From positions 83,773-147,772 of the forward strand of contig JXTC01000008.1 of NCBI GenBank assembly GCA_002914845.1: a stretch of DNA of 64,000 nucleotides. Direction: 5' to 3'. Below, one piece after another: positions 23,741 through 36,100 of the stretch. The stretch is from Trema orientale (Eukaryota; Streptophyta; Magnoliopsida; Rosales; Cannabaceae). Both the position numbers and the translations under genes were made by a program. Every line of letters begins with the position of its first letter. Position 1 is the first letter of the stretch. The notes beneath the pieces were generated by a model, which worked only from the letters and a program-made list of their open reading frames with translations, had not been told where the DNA came from and ran no database searches.

Positions 23741-24819
23741 AACACAGTAATTAAGAATAACTACCAAAAGATGGATATAAATAGAAGGACCAAATATTAT
23801 TTGGAAAATACTTATATTAAGGGTTTAAGTAGATGAGACTTGAGAGTCATAAGGTTACGTACGTTTCTTGTGTTCTACCTAAGATCTACATTGTTTGTCA
23901 ATACTGGTTTTCTTTGATTCTGTGTGTCGTGCTTGATAAATAACTTGATGTGCTTTGTCAGCCCACTTGAATGTTTCCACTTTTATCTAGCAGTAAATAA
24001 ATTATTATATACTCACATAGAGAGAGAGACAGAGAGAGAGGAACATATTGTACCATCAAGTAACTTGCAAGAACATGTGCTCTACTCAATGGCATATTCT
24101 TATGTGGTGCTAATTTGAAAAAAAGAAAAAAAAAAAAAAAAGCAAAACAAAAGCAGAGAATATTATATCAAATGAGGATTTAGGTTCAATTTCTATTTAA
24201 TAAGGTCTACTTTAAAATGTTGCTTTAAACTAGTGATGACCCGGGAGTGTACTTCCCTGCTTCAAACGTCTAAATCAAATTTCTTTTTCTCTTTTGCTTT
24301 CCTTTTTCTTTTGGTTGCTGAATTCATGATTTGGCTCGGATGGCCTGAATTTTATACACGTTAAATTAATATATTCAAACGATTGTGATTAATCATATCT
24401 ATGTACGATTAGTCCGTCCTGTGATCCACAGCTGCTTTAGTTTGAGTCCTATACTTTATCCCCTTTTGTAAAAGAAATGAGGCTCATATAACATGGCCTT
24501 TTGAGTTTTGTTACTTGCTCCTTTTACTAATTTCTGACATTTTAGATGTTAAGTCACTATAGCAATCACAAAACTAAAACTCCAAATTAAACATTTGTCC
24601 ATCGAAAAAAAAAACCCCGCAAATAAATACATGCCGTCAAACAAAAAAATTTTATATCAAAAGAAATAGTAGATTAAAATTCTGAATGAGCAAAAGTAGT
24701 GGCAGAGAATGCGGTCAGAACCTTAAATCTAAATTTACATGTTAATCACTTAGCTAGCTCGCTTATAATTTTCCGTTTTAGTCTTTATGAAGCCCTGTAT
24801 ATTTGTATATATACATATG
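23741..24819. other. Anonymous intergenic DNA
   Basis: AT-rich, with a poly-A tract at about 24119-24141 and a short GA-rich run at about 24021-24041. No gene or bounded repeat was recognised. Confidence 0.5.
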
Positions 24820-24827
24820 TATATATA

Positions 24828-25061
24828 GGCACCAATTCGGTAAGTATTTTTATTTTTATCTATCTATAAATATTATTTTGGTCAATTAAAATTGCTCACA
24901 TACGTCTTTTCATCATAAAAGGAGGAGAGAGAAAAGTATAAAATAATGAGTATTTAGTTTTTTTTTTTTTTTAAACCACTCAAATCATAATAGTCGTTAG
25001 ATTAGTAATCTAAAGGTTTAAAAAAATACAGGTAAAAAAAATACCTACCGGATTGGCAACC
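24828..25061. mobile_element. (TA)n-flanked MITE, copy A
   Basis: This is a 234-bp element with terminal inverted repeats: left ggcaccaattcggtaagtat, right ending ggattggcaacc. It is flanked on both sides by the 8-bp target tatatata (24820-24827 and 25062-25069). Its interior runs in reverse orientation relative to copies C and E. It has no coding capacity. The 8-bp duplication suggests hAT-superfamily mobilisation. Confidence 0.8.
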
Positions 25062-25176
25062 TATATATATATATTGACTCCTATCTTTAAAATTGACTGT
25101 CCCTGTTGGCCACCAAAACGTCAATAATGTGATCTCCGAATCTCAAAACAATCAGATTAGCAACCTAAGTTACCTT

Positions 25177-25372
25177 TTTTTTTTTTTAAAAGTAGGGCTT
25201 AACTAATGACCTCCACTTATTATAAATTAAAGAAAAATACCTAATACTACCCAATCCCCACCCCACTCCATTAGGGATAATTGGCTTTCACGCCTACTCC
25301 AGTGTAACTCGAACCTAGGACCGGGATCCTAGGTAATGGATGCTCTTACCACTTGAGTTAACCCACTTCGTC
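25177..25372 (-). mobile_element. tRNA-derived SINE with target-site duplication
   Basis: A 196-bp insertion is flanked by an 18-bp duplication, agcaacctaagt(t/c)acctt, at 25159-25176 and 25373-25390 with one mismatch. On the minus strand it starts near the right flank with an A-box-like tcaagtggtaagagc (about 25362-25346). A B-box-like ggttcgagttac lies at about 25318-25307, and the element ends in a poly-A tail (plus-strand poly-T, 25177-25187). This is the complete structure of a tRNA-derived SINE. It encodes nothing. Confidence 0.88.
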
Positions 25373-25525
25373 AGCAACCTAAGTCACCTTAAAGCTGCAG
25401 ATAACAAAATTTCATAGTTGGAAGGAACACTAAAGTCGCTAAACTACAGCCATGCATTAAGGTATATATTAGAGTTCTTTAGCCATTTAATGTTTAAGGT
25501 GTAAATATATATATATATATGTACA

Positions 25526-25686
25526 GGTACTAATCTAGTAGGTAATCTCTTTTTTTAACTATCTATAAATATTATTTTTTTCCAATTAAAAATCATAGCG
25601 CACATTATTTTATGATAAAAGGTTGAGTGAGAATATCATTAAATAATGAGTAGCAGTTAAAAAAAATACTCATTGGATTGGGAATC
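25526..25686. mobile_element. (TA)n-flanked MITE, copy B (degraded)
   Basis: The left end ggtactaatctagtaggtaa and the right end ...cattggattgggaatct are recognisable but worn versions of the family termini. The interior is shortened. An (AT)n tract lies immediately left (25505-25520). A target duplication is not clear. Confidence 0.6.
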
Positions 25687-25699
25687 TACTATATTTATA

Positions 25700-26520
25700 G
25701 CACCATTACATTTACTAGTTCTTATTCCGAAAAATATTCAGTGCACAATTCATATAGACTTTGGTCGTAGGGCTTTTTGAATCACTCGACGTTTAATCAT
25801 CTGCTTTTAACATTATCCACGAGTACTTGAATACACATCTGGTAAAGTAAATATATTAAAGGTTTGGCTTTTTCTTAAAAATAGTATTACAAATACATAA
25901 GTATATATATACATACATATGTCTTTCTATCTCTTAATTAATACATATATGGGAAACCACCTCGTTTCTTCTTACAATATCATGATACTTTTATACTCCT
26001 TTTCTTCGAAACTCAGGTGATTTAAAAGGATGAGGATTAATGACAGAAAACGATGGGAGTATATTAGAGTCGGTTGTTTGGAAATAGTGCTTTAAAGCCT
26101 GGAAACAGTTCATAGTTTCCAATATTTACATGGCTAAGAGAGGCAATTTGGATATTTGGAAACTTTACTCGGGAACAGATAAGAAGTAGGAAAAAACAAG
26201 TAAAAAATAAAGAATTACACTGCCAGAAACACTAGAATGTATTATGATAGTGACCTTACCTTTAGCTTAAGGAAAATTATGGGCTCCCGTTAATGGGTAA
26301 CAAAAACTCTCTCTAGTGCTAGCTACATAGCACTACTTATTTCACTTTCCATACATTTTCAACTACCTTTTTCTCCGAGTGAAATTTCTTTGTACTTGCA
26401 TCGTACAAAGCCAAAAGACCACCAAAACGTGTCTAGACACCTAAAATAATTAATCTTTTTAGTTTTCCACCCAAAAAAAAAAAAAACAGAGCCCACTTGG
26501 ACAGTTCTTTATCTGTTCAT
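25700..26520. other. Upstream region of the ALMT gene
   Basis: Intergenic DNA without recognisable coding sequence. No specific transcription-factor sites are claimed. A poly-A tract lies at about 26473-26486. Confidence 0.4.
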
Positions 26521-26526
26521 ATCTCT

Positions 26527-26534
26527 TATAAATA
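26527..26534 (+). promoter_or_regulatory. Candidate TATA box of ALMT
   Basis: The sequence tataaata lies about 130 bp upstream of the ATG at 26660, within a reasonable distance for a plant TATA box plus a 5' leader of roughly 100 bases. It is inferred from position and sequence only. Confidence 0.5.
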
Positions 26535-26659
26535 AGAGTCCTTACAAAAGCATCTACTGCATCAGATATCTAGCTAACAAAATATCCCTATTCATCTCCT
26601 TCTTTCTCAATATTAATTCGTTTGTGTTAATTAATTGCATTAATTTTTATCGCTCAGCT

Positions 26660-28253
26660 ATGGAGATGGAGGGTTCAGCTAGACAAGATGAGAATTCTGC
26701 TGGGCTATTTGCTTCTTGTTGGTTATGGCTCAAGCTCTTGTTAGAGAAGTTTAGAACCAAAGTTTGTAAGATTGCAAGTGACACAAAAAATTTGGGGAAA
26801 GATGACCCGAGAAGAGTAATTCATTCGCTTAAAGTCGGAGTTGCGCTAAGCATAGTCTCAGTCTTCTACTACTATCAGCCTCTTTACGACAACTTCGGTG
26901 TCTCAGCAATGTGGGCTGTGATGACTGTCGTTGTCGTTTTTGAATACACTGTTGGTACGTCTATTCATGTTCTTCTACCAAGCTCTTTTAATCGTTTTAA
27001 TATTCATAATACAGATTAGTATAAGAGTGACTTTTCTACGTACGTACACTAGCTAGTTACCCTTTTCATTTTTTCTTTTTTTTACGTTTCATTTTTTATT
27101 ATATGTTGGACTATATGATTGATTTTTCATGACAATTAATTAATTAAGGGAGCAGATTCAGTACTTAAATGCTTTTGATTATGGTTTCAGGAGCCACTCT
27201 TGGAAAAGGTTTGAATAGGGGTTTGGCAACGTTGCTAGCTGGCGCTCTAGGTGTCGGAGCTCATCATTTGGCCAGCTTATCTGGCCAAATTGGCGAGCCA
27301 ATACTGCTTGGCTTTTTTGTCTTCCTACAAGGTAACAACTCGATATCGTTTACTATTTATTCTTCAAATTGGATAGGTATGTATTACGAAATAACATGAA
27401 CTTCAAGTTTTATTGGACTAAATCATGATACGAAAAGGACAGAACACGTTATCGACTGATGATGATTAATAACATGTTTATGGTGATATGTAACTCTTTT
27501 TTCTGATATTAATCTTTTTCTGATATTAATCGTTGTGAAATGGTCATTTATTATATATTTTGTTATTTTGTTGCAGCCACAATATCAACATTTATAAGGT
27601 TTTTTCCTAAAGTAAAGGCGAGATATGACTACGGGTTGTTGATATTTATATTGACATTTTCTTTGATCTCGGTGTCTGGTTTTCGGGACGATGAAATTTT
27701 GGAGATGGCTCATAAAAGGCTTTCGACCATCGTCATTGGAAGCTCTGCTTGTGTTGTTATATGCATCTTGGTTTGTCCCGTTTGGGCTGGTGAAGATCTT
27801 CACAATTTGATTGCTCTCAACTTGGATAAGCTGGGAAATTTCTTAGAAGGTATATATATTAATTAATTGGTGCTTAAATAAGACAGTAGCTCAATTTTCA
27901 TGTATATCTGTATTCTTCTTGTTATGAGGTACTATTCATTTAAAAAAAATAAATATATGTACATATATTCACGGCTTATATCATCTTTGCGTAGATGACC
28001 TAGAGATCTTACATTAGGGGAGTTGGCAAAAGAACTAGGGTTTGTACCATTACAGGTGGGAACGCTCGAGTTCAACCACCCACAATAACAATTGAATATA
28101 TTGGCCAATGTTTAAACGAAGATTATATGGCTCTCCGAAAATTATATATATTATGTTTGTGAATATTTGGGAAAAAAAAATCTTTTACGTACATGACTAG
28201 CCTTGTACATAGTATCATGTTATTTTTCAAAGAATAAAACGAGGATGGGCTAA

Positions 28254-28285
<32 letters not shown>

Positions 28286-30327
28286 TAGATACAATTATAA
28301 AATTAATTGATGGATCATATATAGATTTTTTTTATTTTCACTGAAATCCATATGTACAATAGGTGATCAAATGCCTTCTTCAAAAAAGAACATTATACGT
28401 ATATGATATGTGTGTTATCACAATACTACGCATTAGTACTGGACATAATTACATATATTGAACAACTTATAAATTACATCAAAAACCAAACGAATTATTC
28501 GTCCCTCTCTCAAGACCTATCCTATTGCTACATATAGAACCAGCCAAAGACCAAGATTCGGGAACTGATCTCCCTTCCGTTTAATATTAAACGAATAATA
28601 ATAATAATATAATTGATCGATCTCATAGAATGCGTAGAGCTTTTTGAAACTACGTAACCATTGTTCAAAAAAGAAAAAAAGAAATGTATCTAGTCCAATT
28701 ATATTGATCGAAAGGAGAAGCTGTTATATCATCACAAAGTATCATGTAAATTTTTCTTTTCTTTTCTTTTATTGATTTATTTTTTTGAGGTGAAAAAAAA
28801 AGGTACCAAGGGGCATTTAAAAAAGTTCATCTATGTTAATTATTTTTAATCGTCATTTAATTAACTCATATGATTAGGCGTAGCCTAAAGGCTAAAACAA
28901 CACTAATGGAACAATAAACGATTATATATTTTACAGGATTTGGAGGAGAATACTTTAACACGTCATTGAATGAAGGGTCGAAAGACGACAACAAGACATT
29001 TCTGCAAGGATATAAAAGTGTGCTCAACTCAAAAAGTAGTGAAGAATCTTTGGTGGGTACTTCCTCTCTCTCTAACTTTGTCTCTTTCTCTCTCATCTTT
29101 TTTCCTCATTAATTAAATAATTTACAATTTTATATTACTGCAGGCAAATTTTGCAAGATGGGAGCCAGGTCATGGTCGATTCAAGTATCGTCATCCATGG
29201 AAACAATACCTTAAAGTTGGAACTCTGACTCGCCAATGTGCTTACCGAATTGAAGCCCTCCATGGCCGTCTCAATGCTGACCTCCAACTCCAAGTATATA
29301 TTTCACCATCTCATTTCTACATGATTGATTCGATTTAGACAACTAGCACTATATTTAATTCAACGCATAATTTAGACACTTATAATAAACATTTCAAAAA
29401 AAAAAAAAAAACCACTTTATTGTACTAGCTAGATAAGGTCGAGGGTGTTACATACAACTTATAGTACTTTATCTAATTTCATTGTACTATTATCATATGA
29501 CAGTATTTAGATCTACCATGGTGATCACTAGCTAATTATCATATATATCATTATGCTAAAAGCTTATAATGCTCAATCGAAATTGGTTTTAATCTGAAGA
29601 CTATTGTATACGTCAGAACATAAATGACACTTGATAAAAGTAAAACTGACTCACACACTATTATATACGATCCATCCGTCAATTCTGATAACTGTCACCT
29701 GTGTGACGAAAATATTATCAGCACTATTAATCATACATAGCACTATTAAAGGAGTAGCTTTTCGCCACCCTTACACGTACTCAGCAAGTAACTAGAAACA
29801 TTCTTATTTTATTACCCTTAATTAATAATAAGTTTATGATAATGTTTTCGCAGGCATCACCAGAAATCAGAGAACAGATCCAAGAAGCATGCACAAAAAT
29901 TAGCTTGGAAACTGGGAAAGCACTTAAGGAACTAGCAACTTCAGTCAAGAAAATGACCAAACCGTCCTCAGCGGATGCCCACATTTCAAGCTCAAAAGCT
30001 GCTTCCAAGTCCCTCAGATCTTTGCTCAAATCGGGCTTGTGGGAGAATATTGACCTTTTAGAAATGATACCTTGTGTCACAGTGGCTTCATTCCTGCTAG
30101 ATGTTGTTAATTGCACTGAGAAAATTGCTGAGTCAGTTCAGGAACTGGCCTCTCTTGCACACTTCAAAACCAATACTTTAGATCCTAATTTTTTGCCAGA
30201 AAAATCAAAGTCCAAGATAGATTGCCCCCAGCCACAACATCATGTGGTTATTACTATAAGTACAGAGTCAGCTCCAACTTTACCCGAAAATGGGAAACCT
30301 AGGCCATCAATACATATGGGAGTGTAA
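26660..30327 (+). CDS. ALMT: Aluminium-activated malate transporter (ALMT) family channel
   Basis: Six coding exons join in frame: 26660-26954, 27191-27331, 27577-27849, 28937-29052, 29144-29293 and 29854-30327. They total 1449 nt, or 482 residues, normal for the family. Every intron is GT-AG. The start is the ATG at 26660 ([11 protein letters not shown]); the open frame upstream has no ATG. The N-terminal half holds about six hydrophobic segments (near residues 56-73, 79-96, 108-126, 131-145, 160-178 and 195-216). Conserved family features include [12 protein letters not shown] (about 48-59), F-E-Y-T-V-G-A-T (94-101), G-F-R-D-D-E and W-E-P-G-H-G (281-286). The C-terminal half is a soluble helical domain. 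ALMTs are plant anion channels passing malate and other anions across the plasma membrane or tonoplast. The sequence resembles the ALMT2/7/8/10-type branch, but membrane location and aluminium response cannot be told from it. Intron 3 (1087 bp) contains a (TA)n tract. No break or missing exon was seen. Confidence 0.96.
28261..28287. repeat. (AT)n microsatellite in ALMT intron 3
   Basis: About 13 uninterrupted AT units. It is the same kind of site used as target by the MITE family in this window, but here it is empty. Confidence 0.9.
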
Positions 30328-30654
30328 ATATATATGTTAACTGACATTATAAATATTATAATTAATTTAAAAATCAAATCTTTATACCCAATTAATTATT
30401 ATAAAGATTGGGTATAGATTAGAATTAGTGCTTTTTATAATGACAATATTGCAAAGGGTTGCCCCTTTGCCAGCATACGTTATAAATCTTACATATTTTA
30501 CAGTCTAGAATAAATTTTGGATCTTTATTAATTATATACTTTTAAGCTGATCATTGTGTGGTTAATTTGCTCAATTTTGTATACATTTGGGTTGTCTTGT
30601 TTCCTCAAACTTTGTATTTTGTTTTTCTATGTTTTAATAAAATTTCTCTAGCTT

Positions 30655-30740
30655 GGAGTGGCTGAGCGCAGGAATTAGGGGACTCTCCTGGGTGTGCCAA
30701 CCTAGTTTGGATATTTGAGTTCTTCTCATTAAAAAAAAAT
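30655..30740 (+). repeat. Possible SINE fragment downstream of ALMT
   Basis: An A-box-like segment tggctgagcgcagg (about 30659-30672) is followed by tcctgggtgtgccaaccta. A weak B-box-like region and an A-rich end at about 30731-30739 come next. It resembles the 5' region of plant tRNA-derived SINEs. Target duplications were not identified. Confidence 0.4.
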
Positions 30741-30809
30741 ATCGTAATTCAGTTTCATCTTTTTTTGATATTTTTTCACATATGATCCTTTTATCCTTAT
30801 AACTGAAAC

Positions 30810-30810
<1 letters not shown>

Positions 30811-30853
<43 letters not shown>
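30811..30853. repeat. (TAA)n microsatellite
   Basis: About 14 TAA units without interruption. Confidence 0.95.
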
Positions 30854-31594
30854 GGCTTGATATATATAGACGCGTCAACTAGGACAATATGCTACAAACA
30901 TGTCCGTAGCTAGCAAGTTTCTAAACAGCAATATTAGTTAAATGGAAAGGAGGACTTGGTTATTTGATACAGCTAATCTTGACTGATCATGCTTCTACTC
31001 CTAATTTTGTTCTATCATTAAAGTTTGTTGAAAAAAAAAAAAAAAATCTACATCTGTGACGGTAATGCCATGCCAAAAAAACTTATCCTCACTCCTTATT
31101 CACAATATCCTTGCTAAAATATAGTAGTTTACAAATTACAAAAGCTCTTCATGGAACATTCGCGTTGGCGAGCCACAAATTTTGTTCCACTGGAGAGTTT
31201 TAACCAAGACATGATGTCGAAGTAAAATAAAATAATCTTTTAATGAATGAAAAAAAAAAATTTTGCTAATAAGAATAAAGTGGAAAAATTATTGAATTTA
31301 GGGCGCCGTAGAATTTTGAAGTCTGAGCTGGATCGGACTTCTGGTCTTGACTTATATTCGGTGGAATCAAAGTGCCTGATTCCTCATGACCAATGGCCTC
31401 TAATTGATGTAGAATGAGAGAGAAAAAAATAGTGTATCCTATAGTACAGATGAATACGTGGCATGTAGGGCGCAAATTAATGGAATATATGTACGAAACT
31501 GTAAAGCGAAACTTAAAAAAAGTTTGAATTACTATCCATTGGATTTTCATCGTTAAGAAAAATTATGGGCTTCTTCCGTAGATATTCCATAGAA

Positions 31595-31960
31595 GAGATA
31601 ATTGCATAAAAATACTTTGAAGTTTGAGTTTTTTACAATTTAAACTCTGAAGTTTGAACTCTACAAAATAATATCCTGAGATTAAAAATTTTTGAAAATT
31701 AATACTCTGGATTGACTTTTTGAATATTCTTAATTGATAAAATACAATAATATCCTCAAAATTAAAATGAATAATATGGATTAATCTAGTTTTAATGGAG
31801 GATATTATTGTTTTTTCGTTCCTAAAATTGGTCAAAAAGTTTGTCCAGGGTATTAATTTTCAGAATTTCGTAATCTTAGGATATTATTTTGTAGAATCCA
31901 AACTTTAGGGTTTAAATTGCAGAACACTCAAACTTGAGTGTATTTTTTTACAATTATCCC
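31595..31960. mobile_element. Mutator-like MITE with 9-bp target duplication
   Basis: A 366-bp element with long inverted termini of about 120 bp. The left end begins gagataattgcataaaaata; the reverse complement of the right end begins gggataattgtaaaaaaata. The pairing continues through shared tokens such as ctacaaaataatatcct and gaaaattaatac. It is flanked by the perfect 9-bp repeat tccatagaa (31586-31594 and 31961-31969), the size expected for Mutator-like elements. No transposase is encoded. Confidence 0.9.
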
Positions 31961-32072
31961 TCCATAGAAATTAGAATTGTTGTTTAAGCAGTTTTGCATT
32001 TCTCTTCCTATTATTTGGCTAGCTATGTGCGTGAGTCTATTGGGCTGAAACCCTTGGGTTTGTTTGGGGTTA

Positions 32073-32517
32073 ACTAGAAAATTACCATTTTTTTCAAATG
32101 TTGAACTAAATTTACTACCACTATTAGATTCTACCACTTTTGGGAGAAAATTAGTCAAGAATCTGTCAAGAATTCATCAAGAATCCGTTAAAAATCCATC
32201 AAGAATCTGTCAAGATTACCACTGACGTTAAGAATCTGTCAAGAATTTATCAAGATTGTCAAGAATCTGTCAAGAATTCATCAAGAACCCATTAAGATCG
32301 CCGTCAATGTCAAGAATTCATTAAGAATCCATCAAAATCGCCAGGAATCCGTCAAAAATTCATCAAGAATTCATTAAGATCACCGTTGATGTCAAGTTTC
32401 GTTCAAGAATCCGTCAAGATCGTTAAGAATTCGTTAAGAATTTATCAAGAATTCATTTTTAAAAAGTGGTATGGTGATATATTTTATTAATGAGGAAAAA
32501 AAAGTGGTATACAACTA
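32073..32517. mobile_element. Probable fold-back element carrying a minisatellite
   Basis: The left flank (ttaccatttttttcaa ... ctaccacttttgg) and the reverse complement of the right flank (ataccactttttttcc ... taccactttttaaa) line up as worn inverted repeats of about 65 bp around the array at 32155-32455. The boundaries are approximate, and no target duplication was found. Confidence 0.45.
32155..32455. repeat. Minisatellite, unit about 11-12 bp
   Basis: The unit tcaagaatccgt and its variants (tcaagaatctgt, tcaagaattcat, ttaagaatccat) recur about 20-25 times. A higher-order pattern is broken by aagatcgccgtcaatg-type spacers at about 32294-32309 and 32380-32395. Units vary by single substitutions, so the array is not very young. 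Confidence 0.88.
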
Positions 32518-32572
32518 ATTTATTCGTTTATTTCTCTGTTTGGATTTGAAAGATTTGCCAAATATGTCTTAG

Positions 32573-32876
32573 GGGTATATAGAAATATGACCAAATTTTG
32601 GGCCCAATTTCAATAAATGTCCCTTTATCAAATGTTATAGCAAAATATCTGGTATATATGCATATATACCAAGTGTAAAATTTTATATACCAAGTATAAA
32701 AAATTATATACCTAGTGCATTTCAGTACAGTAACTAAAATTGGTAGATATGTGTATCTACCAAGTGTAAAAATATATATACCTGGACATTTAGCTATAAA
32801 ATTTTAAAAGTGGACATCTACTTAATCAAATTTAAAATTTTGGTCATTCACCTAAATTTCTCTATATCTTATATAT
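32573..32876. mobile_element. Fold-back MITE 2 of the cluster
   Basis: The left arm (tatagaaatatgaccaaatt ... atgtcc ... ttatagc ... ggtatatat) pairs with the reverse complement of the right arm (tatagagaaatt ... gaccaaaattt ... atgtcc ... ttatagc ... ggtatatat) over about 85 bp. The centre contains several taccaagtgtaaaa repeats. Ends are approximate and a target duplication is not clear. Confidence 0.6.
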
Positions 32877-32877
32877 A

Positions 32878-33175
32878 TTAAAGGAAAGGACATGGGTATG
32901 ACTAACTTGGGCCAAAATGATTTTTTTTTTTTTTTGTGAATTTTTTTGAAAATAACAATTTTAGGAGTGTGTCAAGAATGTTTTGATCAGTAGTCAAGAG
33001 CTTCTACCATGAAAACTCCTAAAAATATCATAAATGATGGTTTTTTCATGGTTAAGAAGCCCTTGACTATAGGTTAAAGTATTCTTAACACTTCTAATAA
33101 TGTCATTTAAAAAAATATATATCACAAAAAGATCATTTTGGCCCAAATTAGTCCTACTCGTGTCATTTTTCTCCT
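32878..33175. mobile_element. Fold-back MITE 3 of the cluster
   Basis: Inverted arms of about 130 bp. The left reads tgactaacttgggccaaaat and the reverse complement of the right reads ggactaatttgggccaaaat. Both continue through poly-T, gtgtcaagaatg/gtgttaagaatac and agtcaagagcttct/agtcaagggcttct blocks. The element forms an almost complete hairpin with a tiny loop. Target duplication is uncertain because both flanks are AT-rich. Confidence 0.75.
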
Positions 33176-36100
33176 TATATTATGGCTTCGTTTGAAACTT
33201 GAATTTTTGTAAGGAAGGAAAAAAAAAATTTCACCGGATTCTATTTTCTCTTGATTGGATTGAAATAAAAAAATGATTAAAATTTTTTTCAAGAAAAAGG
33301 AGAGTTTGATTTGATGTTATTTTCTCATATATAGAATTTTGGCACACTAATTAGCAAAACTAAAAGTGTCAAAATAAAGTTCTATATTATTCGAAAAGAA
33401 ATAAAGTTCTATAAACTTTTAGAAAAAATATTTTTCTCTTTCTTTTTTCATGACTTTTTTCTCGCAATTTTTTTCTTTCAAAACCTGGATTCTAAACGGA
33501 GCCACATGGACCGAGAAAATTTAGATAATTAACACCTTGTTTGTCAGGATTGGGCTTCACCAAGCGGATGGCAGTGCAGGGCTGCCTTTGGAGGCCATGC
33601 AGACTACAAAACGAGGTTTTAATTCTTATTACTCCGTTAACTTTAACATATTATCTTTAACATGTAGCCGTTTTTATTAATTTGCTAGATAAGCTAAAAC
33701 ACAAGCTATAACAATATGTTAATTAGTCATTTCTTTGACTAACTTTCAACACTCGTATAAAGCTTTATGTCGCTTAACACTACATTTTGCTTTGCTTGAA
33801 ATGCAATAGCTGCACTCTTGGTCACCAATTTCAAAGTTCATTTCATTTTAAAAAAAAAAAAGAAATCTTTAAAACAGAAATATATCAAAGAGGCACGACA
33901 GATATCCGCTGACTGACTTAATTATAGAAATTTACAGTCACACATATATAATTATATATATATATATATATGCATACATGTATAGCGGGCTAGGGTTAGC
34001 AATAGCATGTTGACATGTTTTTAAATGCAATCAAAGGGGATCATTGACCATGATTATTTGGAAAGCAATGCGGTCTCTTTTTTTTTTTGTTGAAAGAAAA
34101 AGCAATGCGGTCTTGGTCCCAAGTTTTTTCATTAATGACGTTTGTGTGACAAAAAGTTGTCTCTATGGCTGGGCGAGAAAGAGAACTCTTTTAGATTTAT
34201 ACTATTTGGTTTAGGTTCAAGCACAACTACAAGCGAAAGTATCCAAAAAAAAAAAAAAAACCACAAGCAGCAGCCTTCTTTTTGACAAAATCACTTAAAA
34301 GACTTTTTTAACTGAGGACTTGATTAGGACGTCCACTTTCTTGTTTCAAACTTGATCATGACGCCCACTAATTCGACTAGATCTTACTTTAATTTTTTTA
34401 TTTGTATATAGTATTGAGCCAGCTAAGGCCATAACTATTATATACAAAATATATATATATATATATACGCACACACATATGAACCTATGATTATAAGAAT
34501 TAGGCATATAGAAATATATAATTATTTATGTACATATACATTCTTGCAATGGTTATGATTGACGCAATAGTTGCACCACAATCATTTTATTAGCTAGTGT
34601 GAGATGTTTGCAAATTCCATAAGAATTAGGTCTCATATTAATGGACGGCTCATATGTAATAATTTTTTCACTTGGTCTTGCTAATGTAATTATATCCACT
34701 TGCCCAAACAAATTTTTGCTTGCTTTTGACATTGGTTGGCTGTACTTTCCGTCAAAAATAATGAATCTACAAGCAGGATGCTCTATATATTTACAGATTA
34801 ACCAAGTGAAAGCAACATTTATAGGACTACTTACTTTGAAATTTTAAGATGCATCGTTTTTCTTTTTTTTTTTCCTTTTTTTTTTGTTTTTACTGAAGAA
34901 GATTTAAGATGCATCTAATCCAAGTGACATAATTTTCAGTTGGCTGGATTACAGTGATCGTTCTAGGCAAGAACTGTGAGATGCTTATAACTACTTAATT
35001 AAGGTAATACTATTGAAATAAAAATAGACAAGCTACGATTTCTAGTTACATCTCAAAAACTACAGTAACTTATTAAGACATTTGACCAAGAGGACTTATT
35101 CAGCAACCCCAAAAAAAAAAAAGTTACTTATATCATATACGAAACTGCATAATTATTATTTAACCAAATCTTTTTAGCATAATTTTGATCCAATCTGACA
35201 AATTGAGGAGATAAATTTTAAATTTCTAAAAATATATGGATGGAAATTTGTACTCTGTGAACTGGGGGCGCTCTTTGTATTTTCTCATAAATATAAAAAT
35301 AAGAGCTCTTGCTTATTCACGCAAATAAAAATGTCTAAGAAACGAGTAGCCTACAATTGAACTCTTATCCTTTTAGAGCATTCTTCCATAGAAGTTTTTA
35401 GGAGTCTATTTATTGTTTTAGGAGTCTATTAATTTGACATGCGTGTATAAATGTACAATTTTGATAGTATTTTGCAGCCCCACCCCCATAAAAGAGGGCA
35501 TGCACTATGCATTAACCAGCACCAACCAATGAGTCCTATAAGACCAAAGTGAATATTCATTATTTGGGTTAAACCCAAAACTAGAGAAGAGGGATGATTT
35601 TGCCTAGATAGTCCCCACAGAGGACAAAGACAAAAACAATACTAGTAGGACTGAGTATAGCTATGGATGGCGCCAAGAGACAAGTGGATTACAAACACTT
35701 ATTTTGAGCAAGACACTTACTAGAAAATCGATCATGACAATGATGTGCTGCTGATTCGTGGATCTTCAATTTTTTTTCTCTTTTGATTTAAAATGTTTCT
35801 TTTATGTATTATAGGCGTGTTGGTTGAAAATGATGTTTTGCCTCTTTTCAGTTCCTTCAACTTTACTCTCTCTTTTGGTTTTTTTCTGTTTCTTTTTTTT
35901 TTTTTTTTTTCCTTTCTAATGTTCATACAACATTAATGCTTTTGGTACAAATTGTGGTGGCATTTCAAGTTGAACACGCAATTGCCGTCACTCGACAGCA
36001 TTTGAAACAAAAGATAAAAAAGAATTGCAACTTCCTTCTTTCTTCTTCACCCATTTCGCGCCTTGATGATTCTCAGCCAAAAAATGCTTATCCAAAAACA

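Noticed and set aside
32155-32455. CRISPR-like array of short repeats
   Set aside because: The units are directly contiguous 11-12 bp variants without unique spacers, in a plant nuclear context; it is a minisatellite.
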